From positions 1 through 64,000 of the forward strand of contig NZ_AUTC01000146.1 of NCBI RefSeq assembly GCF_001461695.1: a DNA stretch of 64,000 bases, written 5' to 3'. The position numbers were made by a program, and so were the translations under genes. Below, piece by piece: positions 9,352 through 19,300 of this stretch (position 1 is its first letter; every line of letters begins with the position of its first letter). This DNA is from Sinorhizobium fredii USDA 205. GTDB taxonomy: Bacteria > Pseudomonadota > Alphaproteobacteria > Rhizobiales > Rhizobiaceae. The notes below the pieces were generated by a model. It searched no databases. It saw only the letters and a program-made list of their open reading frames with translations, and had not been told where the DNA came from.

Positions 9352-9367
9352 ATAACTCAGGAGTTAA
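9352..9367 (+). promoter_or_regulatory. PcaQ operator
   Basis: ATAACTCAGGAGTTAA is a near-perfect dyad with a 4-base centre. It closely fits the PcaQ site I know from Sinorhizobium, ATAACC-N4-GGTTAA, with one change in each arm. It sits 8 bases before the pcaQ start and 70 bases before the pcaD start, where it can both activate pcaD and control pcaQ. Confidence 0.75.
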
Positions 9368-9421
9368 TGGATCGGCGCAAAATATCATTTTACCTAACCA
9401 GATGAAATGGCCAATTTGGTG

Positions 9422-9430
9422 GGGAGGAGA
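9422..9430 (+). promoter_or_regulatory. ribosome binding site deciding the GTG start of pcaD
   Basis: GGGAGGAGA lies six bases before the GTG at 9437, the right distance for a Shine-Dalgarno sequence. It is too far downstream to serve the in-frame ATG at 9407. Confidence 0.75.
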
Positions 9431-9436
9431 GCTACC

Positions 9437-10255
9437 GTGCAATTCACCCGTATGAACGATATCGCCATCCACTATCGGTTGATCGGGGCAGTTGCCGAAA
9501 AACCGGTGCTTGTCTTCATCAATTCGCTCGGCACGGATTTTCGCATCTGGGGCGACGTCGCCGACCGTCTGTCCGATCAATTTGCCGTCGTCCTTTATGA
9601 CAAGCGCGGCCACGGCCTCTCGGACATCGGCCAGGTGCCCTATTCGATCGAGGACCACGCGACCGATCTTGCCGGGCTTCTCGACCGACTCGCCGTCAAG
9701 CGCGCCATCATCTGTGGGCTTTCGGTCGGCGGCCTCATCGCGCAATCGCTGTACCAGCGCCGCCCCGATCTGGTGCGGGCGCTCGTGCTTGCCGATACGG
9801 CGCACAAGATCGGCACGGCCGAGATGTGGGGCGCCCGCATCGCGGCGATCGAGGCCCACGGTATCGAGGCGGTCGCCGACGGTGTGCTCGAGCGCTGGTT
9901 CACGCCGGCTTTCCGCCGGCCCGAGAACGTTGCCTTCGCCTGCTACCGGAACATGCTGATCCGCCAGCCGGTGCCGGGTTACGTCGGCACCTGCGCGGCA
10001 ATCTGCGACGCCGATTACACCGAGGCCGCCAGGAGGATCGCCGTGCCGGTGCTCTGCGTCGTCGGCGACCAGGACGGTTCGACGCCGCCCGATCTGGTGC
10101 GCTCGACGGCCGACCTCATCCCCGGCGCGCGCTTCGAAGTGATCCCCGACGCCGGGCACATACCCTGTGTCGAGCAGCCGGAGGCGCTGACCAAGACGCT
10201 CCTGAGCTTCTTCAAGTCCCTGCCTGAAAACAACCCGATGAGTAGAGTCCCATGA
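9437..10255 (+). CDS. pcaD: 3-oxoadipate enol-lactonase
   Basis: A 272-residue alpha/beta hydrolase that hydrolyses 3-oxoadipate enol-lactone to 3-oxoadipate. The nucleophile elbow is CGLSVGG, and the C-terminal histidine lies in DAGHIPCVEQPE; NSLGTDFRIW and YDKRGHGLS are PcaD marks. The start is taken as GTG at 9437 because relatives begin VQFTR and a strong ribosome site lies six bases upstream. It is the first gene of pcaDCHGB and overlaps pcaC by four bases (ATGA). Confidence 0.95.
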   Translation: MQFTRMNDIAIHYRLIGAVAEKPVLVFINSLGTDFRIWGDVADRLSDQFAVVLYDKRGHGLSDIGQVPYSIEDHATDLAGLLDRLAVKRAIICGLSVGGLIAQSLYQRRPDLVRALVLADTAHKIGTAEMWGARIAAIEAHGIEAVADGVLERWFTPAFRRPENVAFACYRNMLIRQPVPGYVGTCAAICDADYTEAARRIAVPVLCVVGDQDGSTPPDLVRSTADLIPGARFEVIPDAGHIPCVEQPEALTKTLLSFFKSLPENNPMSRVP

Positions 10256-10659
10256 TTGACAGCTCCGCACCCTCCGACCGCTATCGACAGGGAATGGCGA
10301 CGCGCCGCGCCGTCCTCGGCGACAAGCATGTCGACCGTGCCGAATCCAACACGACGGAATTCGACCAGCCGTTCCAGGAACTGATCACCGAGGCGGCCTG
10401 GGGGCATGTCTGGTCGCGCCCCGCCCTGACGAAGCGCGAGCGGTCGATCGTCACCATCGCGCTATTGGCGGCTCTCGGCCAGGACGAGGAGGTGGCGATG
10501 CATGTCCGCGCCACGGCCAACACGGGGGCGACGCGCGAGGACATCCGCGAGGCGCTGCTGCATGTGGCGATCTATGCCGGCGTGCCGGCCGCCAACCATG
10601 CCATCAAGATCGCCAAGCAGGTGTTTTGCGAAATGGATGCCGCAAGGCAGGGGGAGTGA
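10252..10659 (+). CDS. pcaC: 4-carboxymuconolactone decarboxylase
   Basis: A 135-residue AhpD-like protein with the carboxymuconolactone decarboxylase pattern (LTKRERSIVTIALLAALG, then the ANTGATREDIREALLHVAIYAGVPAA helices). It decarboxylates gamma-carboxymuconolactone to 3-oxoadipate enol-lactone, the substrate of the adjoining PcaD. The start overlaps the pcaD stop (ATGA), so the two are translationally coupled. Length is normal for the stand-alone enzyme. Confidence 0.95.
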   Translation: MIDSSAPSDRYRQGMATRRAVLGDKHVDRAESNTTEFDQPFQELITEAAWGHVWSRPALTKRERSIVTIALLAALGQDEEVAMHVRATANTGATREDIREALLHVAIYAGVPAANHAIKIAKQVFCEMDAARQGE

Positions 10660-10661
10660 CG

Positions 10662-11411
10662 ATGTCCGACACAGAAAATCGCCGACCCGAAACGGGCGCC
10701 TTTTTCCAGCGCGACCGGGATTGGCACCCGCCGGCCTTCGCGCCCGGCTACAAGACCTCGGTGCTGCGTTCGCCGCGAAAGGCGCTGCTTTCGCTCGACA
10801 ACACGATTTCCGAGATTACCGGTCCGGTCTTCGGCCATTCGATCATCGGCGAACTCGACAACGACCTGATCCACAATTTCGCCAAGCCCGGCGAAAGCGC
10901 CATCGGCGAGCGCATCATCGTCCACGGCCGGGTGCTGGACGAGCGCGGCCGTCCTGTCGCGGGCGCCCTTCTCGAATTCTGGCAGGCGAATGCCGGCGGG
11001 CGCTACCGTCACAAGAAGGAAAGCTATCTTGCGGCCCTCGATCCGAATTTCGGCGGCTGCGGCCGGACGATCACCGACGAGAACGGCTACTATGTTTTCC
11101 GGACCATTCGACCGGGAGCCTACCCCTGGCCGAACGGCGTCAACGACTGGCGGCCGGCCCATATCCATTTCTCGGTCTTCGGCCACGGTTTTGCGCAGCG
11201 GCTGATCACCCAGATGTATTTCGAGGGCGACCCGATGATCTGGAAATGTCCGATCGTCGGCACGATCCCCGACCGGCGGGCGATCGAGCAATTGATCGCG
11301 CCGCTTGATTGGGCGAACACCATCCCGATGGATTCGCGGGCCTACAAGTTCGACATCGTGCTGCGCGGCCGCCGCTCGACGTTCTTCGAGAACCGGCCGG
11401 AAGGCAATTGA
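10662..11411 (+). CDS. pcaH: protocatechuate 3,4-dioxygenase beta subunit
   Basis: The 249-residue beta chain of the intradiol ring-cleaving dioxygenase, which opens protocatechuate to 3-carboxy-cis,cis-muconate. The non-haem Fe(III) ligands are present: a Tyr in GGRYRHK, a Tyr in GAYPWPN, and the His pair in RPAHIHFS. The ATG at 10662 follows a GGGGGAGTG ribosome site; the upstream frame to 10626 lies inside pcaC. It is followed 11 bases later by pcaG, and the two chains form the heteromeric enzyme. Confidence 0.96.
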   Translation: MSDTENRRPETGAFFQRDRDWHPPAFAPGYKTSVLRSPRKALLSLDNTISEITGPVFGHSIIGELDNDLIHNFAKPGESAIGERIIVHGRVLDERGRPVAGALLEFWQANAGGRYRHKKESYLAALDPNFGGCGRTITDENGYYVFRTIRPGAYPWPNGVNDWRPAHIHFSVFGHGFAQRLITQMYFEGDPMIWKCPIVGTIPDRRAIEQLIAPLDWANTIPMDSRAYKFDIVLRGRRSTFFENRPEGN

Positions 11412-11422
11412 GGGAGGTAACG

Positions 11423-12037
11423 ATGGTGCAGGAACTGGGCCACCTCAAGGAAACCGCCTCGCAGACGGCCGGGCCCTACGTTCACATCGGCCTGACGCCG
11501 AATTTCGGCGGCATTTCCGGCGTCTTCGAGCGCGACCTCGGGTCGGTGATGGTCAACGACGAGACGCTTGGAGAACGCATCACGGTGACCGGCCGGGTGA
11601 TCGACGGCGCGGGCGCGCCGCTCAAGGACGCGGTCATCGAAATCTGGCAGGCGGACGCCGCGGGTCTCTACAATTCGCCTTCGGAAACGCGCGGTGCCGC
11701 CGACCCGAATTTCACCGGCTGGGGCCGCGGCCCGACGAGCGCCGAGGACGGCACTTTCGTTTTCGAGACAGTCAAGCCCGGCCGCGTTCCGTTCAAGGGC
11801 GGCCGCCTGATGGCGCCGCACATCACCTTGTGGATCGTGGCGCGCGGCATCAATATCGGGCTCCACACGCGCCTCTACTTCCCCGACGAGGCGGCCGCGA
11901 ACGCCGAGGATCCGTTGCTTCAGCGGATCGAGCATCGCCACCGGGCCGAGACGCTTGTCGCCGGCGGCCAGGCGCCTAATTATCTCTTCGATATTCATCT
12001 CCAGGGGGAGAAGGAAACGGTCTTCCTGGACATGTGA
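11423..12037 (+). CDS. pcaG: protocatechuate 3,4-dioxygenase alpha subunit
   Basis: The 204-residue alpha chain of protocatechuate 3,4-dioxygenase (TASQTAGPYVHIGLTPNF at the start, EIWQADAAGLY in the core). It shares the beta-sandwich fold with PcaH but lacks the full iron-ligand set, as usual for alpha chains. The ATG at 11423 has GGGAGGTAA just upstream and gives the expected N-terminus. Confidence 0.96.
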   Translation: MVQELGHLKETASQTAGPYVHIGLTPNFGGISGVFERDLGSVMVNDETLGERITVTGRVIDGAGAPLKDAVIEIWQADAAGLYNSPSETRGAADPNFTGWGRGPTSAEDGTFVFETVKPGRVPFKGGRLMAPHITLWIVARGINIGLHTRLYFPDEAAANAEDPLLQRIEHRHRAETLVAGGQAPNYLFDIHLQGEKETVFLDM

Positions 12038-12116
12038 TCATTGGCGACCCATCCGCGTTGCCGCGCGCCTTTCGGCGTCTCCCTGTTCCGGGGAGGCCAG
12101 ATCCAGGAGACGTGGA

Positions 12117-13172
12117 ATGACCTATTCGGCCTTTGATCATCCCTATCTTTCCGGCCTGCTTGGCGACGAGGCGGTTGCGGCGGAGTTTTCCGCGGCTGCG
12201 GAAATTCGCGCCATGCTGGCGTTCGAGGCGGCGCTGGCGCGGGCCGAGGCGCAGCACGGCGTGATTCCAGCTGCGGCGGCCGACCGGATCACCGAGGCAT
12301 GCCGGGCCTTTTCCCCGGATGTCGCGGCCTTGCGGCGCGGACTGGCTGTCGACGGTGTCGCCGTGCCGGAACTCGTCCGCCAATTGCGGCGCGCCGCCGG
12401 CGAAGCGGCGGCGGAGCATGTGCACTACGGCGCCACGAGCCAGGATGTCATCGACACCAGCCTGATGCTGCGCCTCAAAGCGATCGGCGAGCTCTTTTCC
12501 GGCCGCCTTGGCGAGATCGCCGCGATGTTGGAGGAGGCCGCCCGGCAATGGGGGGAGCGCCCGCTGATGGGGCGCACGCGCATGCAGGCAGCGATTCCAA
12601 TTACCGTGGCGGATCGGATGCGGACCTGGATCGAGCCGCTGCTCGACCACCAGGACCGGCTCGACGCCATGGATATCGACCTGTTCGCGGTGCAATTCGG
12701 TGGTGCGGCCGGCACGCTCGACAAGCTCAAGGACAAGGCGGACGCGGTCCGTGCGACGCTTGCGGAGGAACTGGCGCTGATCGACTGTCCGCAATGGCAC
12801 AGCCAGCGATCGGCGATCGCCGATTTCGCCCATCTGCTTTCGCTGATCACCGGCAGCCTCGGCAAGTTCGGCCAGGACATCGCCCTGATGGCGCAGGCGG
12901 GCGACGAGATCGTACTGGCCGGCGGCGGCTCGTCCTCCGCCATGGCGCACAAGCAGAATCCGGTCGCCGCCGAGGTGCTGGTGACACTGGCGCGCTTCAA
13001 TGCGACGCAGATCTCCGGTATCCATCAGGCTCTTGTCCACGAGCAGGAGCGCTCCGGTTCCGCCTGGACGCTCGAATGGTTGCTCCTGCCGCAGATCGTC
13101 GGCGCGACCGCGGCGGCGCTGAGGCTTTCCAATGAGCTTGCTGGCAATATCCGGCGTCTTGGCGCTGCCTGA
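12117..13172 (+). CDS. pcaB: 3-carboxy-cis,cis-muconate cycloisomerase
   Basis: A 351-residue member of the fumarase/aspartase superfamily that lactonises 3-carboxymuconate to gamma-carboxymuconolactone, the PcaC substrate. HYGATSQDVIDT and the signature loop GGSSSAMAHKQNPVAAE (Ser272 region) are visible. Rhizobial PcaB proteins have this short length, lacking the C-terminal extension of Pseudomonas homologues. The ATG at 12117 has CAGGAGA upstream. It is the last gene of the pca operon, and a strong terminator begins 12 bases after its stop. Confidence 0.95.
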   Translation: MTYSAFDHPYLSGLLGDEAVAAEFSAAAEIRAMLAFEAALARAEAQHGVIPAAAADRITEACRAFSPDVAALRRGLAVDGVAVPELVRQLRRAAGEAAAEHVHYGATSQDVIDTSLMLRLKAIGELFSGRLGEIAAMLEEAARQWGERPLMGRTRMQAAIPITVADRMRTWIEPLLDHQDRLDAMDIDLFAVQFGGAAGTLDKLKDKADAVRATLAEELALIDCPQWHSQRSAIADFAHLLSLITGSLGKFGQDIALMAQAGDEIVLAGGGSSSAMAHKQNPVAAEVLVTLARFNATQISGIHQALVHEQERSGSAWTLEWLLLPQIVGATAAALRLSNELAGNIRRLGAA

Positions 13173-13184
13173 AGACGAAAAGAA

Positions 13185-13214
13185 GCCGGGCCGCTTCCCA
13201 AGAAGCGGCCCGGC
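13185..13214 (+). terminator. terminator of the pca operon
   Basis: A perfect 13-base-pair GC-rich stem (13185-13197 with 13202-13214) around a 4-base CCAA loop, 12 bases after the pcaB stop. The T-run is poor (GGGTTGCTAT), but the stem is strong and could work in both directions, also ending the convergent gene at 13255. Confidence 0.75.
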
Positions 13215-13254
13215 GGGTTGCTATGCCAGGCAATTTCGCAAGTGCGTCAGGCAA

Positions 13255-13701
13255 TCAGGCCGACCGGGCGATATTCCAGTCGAGCCGGCGTACGTCCCGC
13301 TGCAATTGCGCATAGGCCGAGGTCGGTATCATGCCATGATGCATTGCCGCTACCTCGGTTGCGTCGGCCCGGATGCCGCTTTCCTCGCGACGCAGCCTGT
13401 TGAAGGCAACGGGGCCGAGCTTGCCGGAGGCGCGCTCGGCATCCATGCGATGATTGGCGGCGTGAAGTTCGTGGAGGATAGTGGCGAGGCGCGGCTGCTG
13501 AACGACGACAGCGGAGGTCATCGGCCGGGCATCCGGGGCGGGAGGAGCCACATCGTCGTTGCCGAATATTCCCTGATAATAGTCGCCGTTCTCAGGGCCG
13601 GTCGACGTCGTACCCTCGTGGCGGCTGGCGGCAAAGGCGCCGCCTGCGGCGAGCGACAGCGCGAGGGCGGCGATGGCGGAAGTTGTGATGAGCGAGCGCA
13701 T
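13255..13701 (-). CDS. exported protein of unknown function
   Basis: A 148-residue protein with a clear signal peptide (MRSLITTSAIAALALSLAAG, cleavage probably after AFA near residue 24). The mature part is hydrophilic, with an Asp/Pro-rich stretch and then a helical region containing HELHAANHRMDAERASGKL and LQRDVRRLDWNIARSA. I do not recognise the family. The ATG at 13701 has AAGGAGA upstream. It converges on pcaB and shows no link to the pathway. Confidence 0.7.
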   Translation of the reverse strand: MRSLITTSAIAALALSLAAGGAFAASRHEGTTSTGPENGDYYQGIFGNDDVAPPAPDARPMTSAVVVQQPRLATILHELHAANHRMDAERASGKLGPVAFNRLRREESGIRADATEVAAMHHGMIPTSAYAQLQRDVRRLDWNIARSA

Positions 13702-14317
13702 GTTTGCGTCTCCTTGAACTGGGGAAGCGACGAGCTTCCGACCGGGGCTGTCTCATACCGTCGCGTCGCGATCCCTTCGGTCGCCGGCAGTATTCAGCCT
13801 CGAGAAAAAGAATAGACCCCGGGATGCTGTAAATCACATTAACAATAAATAAAGTTTCGTGGGCGTGATCTGCCAAAATTTTGTCCAATTCCGGACTGGC
13901 GTACCATCAAATGGCGAAATTATTTTGACAATGAATGGTCTTTGAGTCGCATCTTCCCATGTAAATTCTGTTAGCGGTCTGGGTTTATGAAATATCTGTA
14001 ATATTTCGGGTGTTCCATCCGTTCAAAGTGTTCCCGGCCGGGCACGATCCTTAGAGCAAGGCCCGATCAGGTCTTTGCTGTGATCGGAGGCACCCCTCTG
14101 CCCTGCCGGGCATCCCCCACAAGGGGGGAGATTGGCTGGAAACGCCGCTCTGTCCCACGCCCCAACCTGTGCATGCCGAAATCAAGGCACCTGTAAGTCC
14201 ATGCATTGGATTTTGATAGGGCGGGACATTGCCAGTTGCCGATCTCCACCCTTGTGGGGGAGATGCCCGGCAGGGCAGAGGGGGTATCATGCCATTCCAA
14301 TCTGATCGGAATTCGCT
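13702..14317. other. 616-base intergenic region with AT-rich stretch and RIME pair
   Basis: The first part (about 13810-14010) is clearly AT-richer than the surroundings, with AATAAATAAAG, and contains no credible gene. The second part holds a pair of facing RIME-like repeats (14093-14136 and 14236-14284), listed separately. The AT-rich stretch could hold the promoter of the exported protein at 13701. Confidence 0.5.
14093..14284. repeat. RIME-like inverted repeat pair A
   Basis: The left unit, 14093-14136, reads CCCCTCTGCCCTGCCGGGCA and on into the ACAAGGGGGGAGATTGGC part. The right unit, 14236-14284, is its inverted copy. About 100 unrelated bases separate them. Each unit contains its own small palindrome, GCCC-TGCC-GGGC, so the whole can form a long hairpin. 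This is the rhizobial intergenic mosaic element type; three more pairs occur in this window. Confidence 0.85.
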
Positions 14318-16309
14318 CTAGGCAGAGCGGAGTCGCTCGCGCTCCCGTTCGTAATAGGGCTCGAGCGACGGCAGCGTCGACTTCAGCTCGTCGAACTGCG
14401 CCGCGTCGATGCTGCCCGCGTCGCGGTACTTCGCCTCGATATAGGCGAGATGCCGGGCAAGCGCGGCTTCGGAGGCACCCTCGGCCAGCGTGAAGACGGG
14501 CGAGACCGTGCTCCGTCCCTTGACGGTGATGCGATCGATCTCGACGACCGGGAAATCGCCGGCCACGACTGCGGCCGTCCGCTCGCCGAGCAGCAGCGGG
14601 ATACCATAGTCCTTCGAGGCGCCCTCGAGGCGCGAGGCTAGATTGACCGCGTCCCCCAGCGCCGAATAGTCGAAGCGGCGGGCGGAGCCCATGTTGCCGA
14701 CGACGCATTCGCCCGTATTGATGCCGATGCCGATACGAAGCATCTTCGGCTGGCGCCCGGCCGCCCTGGCCTCGGCCCCGAGCTCAGCATTGACGCGGGC
14801 AAGCGCGGCGAGCATGTCGCGGGCCGCGGCGACGGCGTGAAGGGCGTGATCGGAATCGTCGAGCGGGGCGTTCCAAAAGGCCATCAGGCAATCGCCGATA
14901 TATTTGTCGATCGTGCCGCCCTGGTTCAGCACCGCCTCGGAGAGCGGCGTCAGCAGCCGGTTGACGAGCGTCGTCAGCCCCTCCGGGTCGTCCTTCATGT
15001 CTTCGGCAATCGTCGTGAAGCCTCGGACGTCGCAGAAGAGGATCGTCAGCGTCCGCCTCTCGCCGCCGAGCTTCAACTGCGACGGGTCGTGCGCCAGCCG
15101 CTCGACGAGCGCCGGCGAGAGATATTGCGAGAAGGCGCGGGTGATCTCGCGGCGGCGGCGGCGCTCCTCGGCATAGTCGATGCCCGCCTGGCCGACCGCA
15201 ACACCGAGGAAGGCAAGGCCGGGACCGAGCGGCGAGACGAACAGATGGCCGAAGCGCATCAGGCCGTAGCTTGCGAGTAAGATCAGTGCAAGCGCGAAGG
15301 CCCCGTAGCCGAACGACCTCCAACTGGTCGCTTTGAAGACGACAAGCGCTGCGGCCAGCGCAGCGAGGAGGATTGCCGGTATGGAAACAGGCGTGCCCGC
15401 TATTTCGATGGCGAGCCGGTGAACGAGATTGTCGTAGATCGTCGCCTGGATCTCCGCGCCGGCGACCAGCCCGCGCGAAAAGACCGTATCGGAGGTGGCG
15501 AAGGCATCGACGCCGCCGTCGGCGATCGACGGGGCGTTCTGCAGGCTCAAGCCGACGATGACGACACGGTCGCGGAAGGTGTCCTCCGGCAGGAAATTTT
15601 CGGGATCGAGCGCCTGGTAATAGGAAACTGTCGGATAGGTGCGCGCCGGGCCGAAGGTCTGGATCAAGGTCTGCCGCTGTGGCGGCTCCGGATTCATTCC
15701 GGCGACGCTCGCAAGCGTCACGGCGAAGCCATCCGCATAGGAGGGGATCTGCCTCAGCGTGCCGTCGCCGCTCAGATTGACCGAGGCGATGCCGACTTTC
15801 GCGCCTCTCTCGGTGAAAAGGGGGAGCGGTTCGGTGCGGACGAACTGTTCGGCCTGCGGCGTCTGGATCAGCGTCTGGTCGCCGGCCAGCACCACGTCCG
15901 GCCCGAGAGCCTCGGCCAATGCCCTGTCGTATTCCGGATCGGCGGAAGGCTCGGCGAAGATGACGTCCATCGCAATCGCCCGCGCGCCGGCTTTCCTCAA
16001 TGCCTCGATCAGCCGGGCGTGCAGGGCGCGCGGCCAGGGCCATTGGCTGCCGATCTCGGCCATGGACGGCTCGTCGATCGCGACGATGATGGGCCCGTCC
16101 TCGGGGAGCGCGGGTCGGCCGATGATCGAGAGATAGTCGTAGGCGCGCAGGTCGGCGAGCGACCATGAGCCGGTCAGCGAGGCAAGCGAGACGAGGACGG
16201 CGACGAAGGCGGTCAGGGCGGTAAGCTTGGCTCGCCGCGGGGAATGACGAATGCGGTCGACGGCTGCGGAGACGCGGTGACGGGCAGGTGCGGGGCGAGG
16301 GGCGTGCAT
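14318..16309 (-). CDS. CHASE2-domain class III nucleotide (adenylate-type) cyclase
   Basis: A 663-residue membrane sensor cyclase. A transmembrane helix at about 28-48 leads to a periplasmic CHASE2 domain (about 50-300, with VAIDEPSMAEIGSQWPWPR). Three membrane helices follow (about 307-326, 332-352, 357-379), then a class III cyclase domain (about 418-610). Metal-binding Asp427 (ILFCDVRGF) and Asp473 (DKYIGDCLMAF) are present, so it should be active. The usual adenine-selecting Asp is replaced by Ser549 in YSALGDAVN, a pattern common in bacterial cyclases, so the product is probably cAMP but not proven. The start overlaps the stop of the FecR-TPR-barrel gene (TGATG), so the two are translationally coupled. 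Confidence 0.93.
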   Translation of the reverse strand: MHAPRPAPARHRVSAAVDRIRHSPRRAKLTALTAFVAVLVSLASLTGSWSLADLRAYDYLSIIGRPALPEDGPIIVAIDEPSMAEIGSQWPWPRALHARLIEALRKAGARAIAMDVIFAEPSADPEYDRALAEALGPDVVLAGDQTLIQTPQAEQFVRTEPLPLFTERGAKVGIASVNLSGDGTLRQIPSYADGFAVTLASVAGMNPEPPQRQTLIQTFGPARTYPTVSYYQALDPENFLPEDTFRDRVVIVGLSLQNAPSIADGGVDAFATSDTVFSRGLVAGAEIQATIYDNLVHRLAIEIAGTPVSIPAILLAALAAALVVFKATSWRSFGYGAFALALILLASYGLMRFGHLFVSPLGPGLAFLGVAVGQAGIDYAEERRRRREITRAFSQYLSPALVERLAHDPSQLKLGGERRTLTILFCDVRGFTTIAEDMKDDPEGLTTLVNRLLTPLSEAVLNQGGTIDKYIGDCLMAFWNAPLDDSDHALHAVAAARDMLAALARVNAELGAEARAAGRQPKMLRIGIGINTGECVVGNMGSARRFDYSALGDAVNLASRLEGASKDYGIPLLLGERTAAVVAGDFPVVEIDRITVKGRSTVSPVFTLAEGASEAALARHLAYIEAKYRDAGSIDAAQFDELKSTLPSLEPYYERERERLRSA

Positions 16310-19300
16310 CAGAACCGCACTTTGACGGTGCCTTTGACGGTGGGACCCCAGCCGGGAAGGCCATTACGCACTTCGAATTCCTCATCGAGCAGGTTGAAAC
16401 CGGCGAGCTCGACTTCGAAGCGCTTGTCGAAAGGCTCCCATTGCAGGGCGGCGTCTAGGGTCCAGAAGTCGTCGTGCGTTATGGAACCTTCCGAGCGCTC
16501 GCCAATGTAGTTTGCCGCCACCGTCGTCTTGATATTCGCGGTGTTGACCCAGGTCAGCGCTACTTGACCAGAACTTTCCGGCAGAAATGGAAGGTCGCCA
16601 CTGCTGCCTGACGAGAGGTCCTCGCTTTCCGTGCGGGCCACAGTCGCGGAAAGGCCGAGGCCATGGCCGAGCGCCAGGTTGGCGGTCAATGCGACGCGGT
16701 CGATCCTGGCTTTGTCGAAATCAAAGTCCGTCGTCGAGAACGGCAGATCGATCGAGCCGTCGCGGATTTCCTGATGCTGATAGTCAACCGCTGTGAAGAG
16801 CCAGTCGTTCCATTCGGCATCCCACCGGAGAGCGAGCGTGTCGGCATACCCCTCAGTCCCGATGAGGAACTGATTGGGCTGCAGCCCGACGATGCCGACC
16901 GGGGCAAGCGTGGCCGCGCCGAAGCTATAGCCTTCGCGCTGTACGGCGGCGCGCAGCCAATGGCCCTCGGCCGGTGCCCACGCGATACCGAGCTTCGGTT
17001 CGAGACGAACGTGGTTGTCGTTCACACCCTCGATGTAGCGGGCAAACAACGCGCCTTCGGCCTTCAGATCAGGCGTAATCTCATAGAGCCCGTCGATATA
17101 AGCCTTCATGACTCCTACAGTGGCGGATGAGCTAGCGGAGGTGAATGGTATTGAATCGATGAGATCGTAACGTTCGGCCTTCTCTTTCGATATTACGGCG
17201 CCGCCTTCGATGCCGTAACGCCAAGTGAAGTTCCCGTCTCCGTAAAGGTGGTTCAGCGCTCCGATATAGCTCGTTTCGTGTTGCTCACTCCTAAAGTATG
17301 TAAGATCAATGAAGGGGATGTCCGAGAAAACGGTCCGCGAGGTCTCATCGATCTCTCTGTCGCTGAAAAAGAAGGCGGCGTTTGCAACGTTTTGGTACCC
17401 GAATGTGTGGCTCCAGGCGACGCCGGAGTTGAGACTCGAGGCGGAATACTCATTCAGGATGTCGCTAAAAAACGGAAAAAGGCGCGGGTTCGGAATGTCG
17501 AAAATATTTCGGCTGTCGTCGACCTCTGCCATGTTCAAGAACGCGACGACTCGGTCGTCTGGAGATGGCGTCGCGGTGAGATAGCCGTTACCGCCGCTCA
17601 AGCGTAACTCACGGTCCAGCTGCAGGCCGCTACCCAGGTCGACCGTATCGCGCGGCTCTTCCCATTGGAAGGTGCCGGAGAAGCTGATCGGAAACGGAGA
17701 AACTGTAAATCCCCCAACGGCCGCTTCGCCGATCCAGCCCACTTGGCCCTGACTTGCCGTAAACCCGCCGCCGAGCTCCGCTTCAAAGAACGGCGAGTGC
17801 AGCAAATTGACCGTCCGTTCGCGGCTGGCGAGCATGTGCGGTTCGATCAGCAGCCCTTGGATCAGAGCGGAGAAGCTCGTGGTATTGACGGTGTTGGTGA
17901 TCGCGTTGGCGGCGAAATCGTAATTGTTGAAGAAGGGATTGACGCTGCCTCGTACAGCCTGGTCCACGTAGCTCGCCCCAGTAAAGGGGTCGAACACAGC
18001 ATCGCCGTAATATTGCCCCCAGGCGTCTAGCCCCTGCAGCCGGAACGCGTCGTTGAGCGTCGAGCCGGCCTCCTGGTTGGCGCCGAGCGCCGCCGTATCG
18101 CCGCCGCGCGCCCGGGTGCGGCGCATCGCTTCCTGAGCGTTGCGGATGGCCGCGTCAGCGTCATAGGCGTCGATGGCGATGGCAGTTCTGACCGTTGCCA
18201 CGACAGCATCGTTAGGGTCCAGCCTGTCGGCATTGTCCAGTGCCTGGGCGCCGGGAATGCGGTCGCCCTTTTCATAATGCGCGGCCGCGAGCAGGAGCTG
18301 TGCGTTGGAATAGGCGGGATTGGCCGTTGAGCCGGCCAGCAGGTCTTCGACCGCCTTGTCGACCTCACCGTTCTGCAGGTGGTAGCGGCCGCGCGCCACC
18401 AGGGCGACGTCGAAGGAAGGATCGACGGAAAGCGCCGTGTCGATCTCGCGCCTCGCCTCGGCCATCCGCATCTCATCCATGTACTGGATCGCGAGATTCG
18501 CATGGGCGACGGGGTCCAGCGGGTCCAGCGCAATTGCTTCCTTGAATGCTGCCTCGGCGGCACGGTTGTCGCCGCGCGCACCCTGAACGAGCCCCAAGAA
18601 ATTCCATGTGGTGGACGAACCGGGGGCAGTCTTCAAGGCCTTGTTGAGATCGGCAAGCGCACCGTCGAGATCATTCGCGAGGTGATAGCGATAGTGCGCG
18701 CGGGCATCGAGCGCGGTCGGATCCTCAGGATCGATCGCAAGCGCCCGCTCGACAGCATCTCGAAGTTCGTCACGATCGTCGAGCAAGAGCGCGAGCAGCG
18801 CCCGCGCCGCCGGCAGGGTCGGGTCGTCGGGATATCTCTGCTCGGCCTTTCTGACCGCCGCGATGGCGGCGGGGATGTCTTCCCGGAAACCGGCGGTCCA
18901 GGCCTGCGCGATGCCTGCATAGCGGCCGGCAGCAGCGCGCGGCGGCTCCTCGACCCGGTCGGGATCGGCAAGGCCGCGAGCAAAATAGCCGCCATAGGAC
19001 GCAATTGTACGGCGGCTCGCGTCGAGCCCGCGCTCGGCCTTCGCGAAAAGCTGGGCTGCCTCTTCAAACTGGTTCGAGGAGCCGGCGATCAATGCACGAA
19101 TGAGGTCGGCGCGCGGGCGTTGAGAGCCGGAAAGTCCACGCCGGCTCGCCTCCGCTAGTGCCGCTTGAGCTTTGACGCGGCCATTGAGGGAGAGATAGAT
19201 TTCGGCAAGCGTCAACCAGTCCTCGGCCGAGCGGGAGGCTTCCGCCCGGGCTTCGATCCGCGCGCGTTGACGGCGCATCTCCGGGGCGCTGAGGTGCGTT

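Noticed and set aside
14093..14284. CRISPR-like repeats at the RIME pairs
   Set aside because: There are only two units per place, in opposite orientation and with internal palindromes. There is no regular spacing, leader or cas gene.
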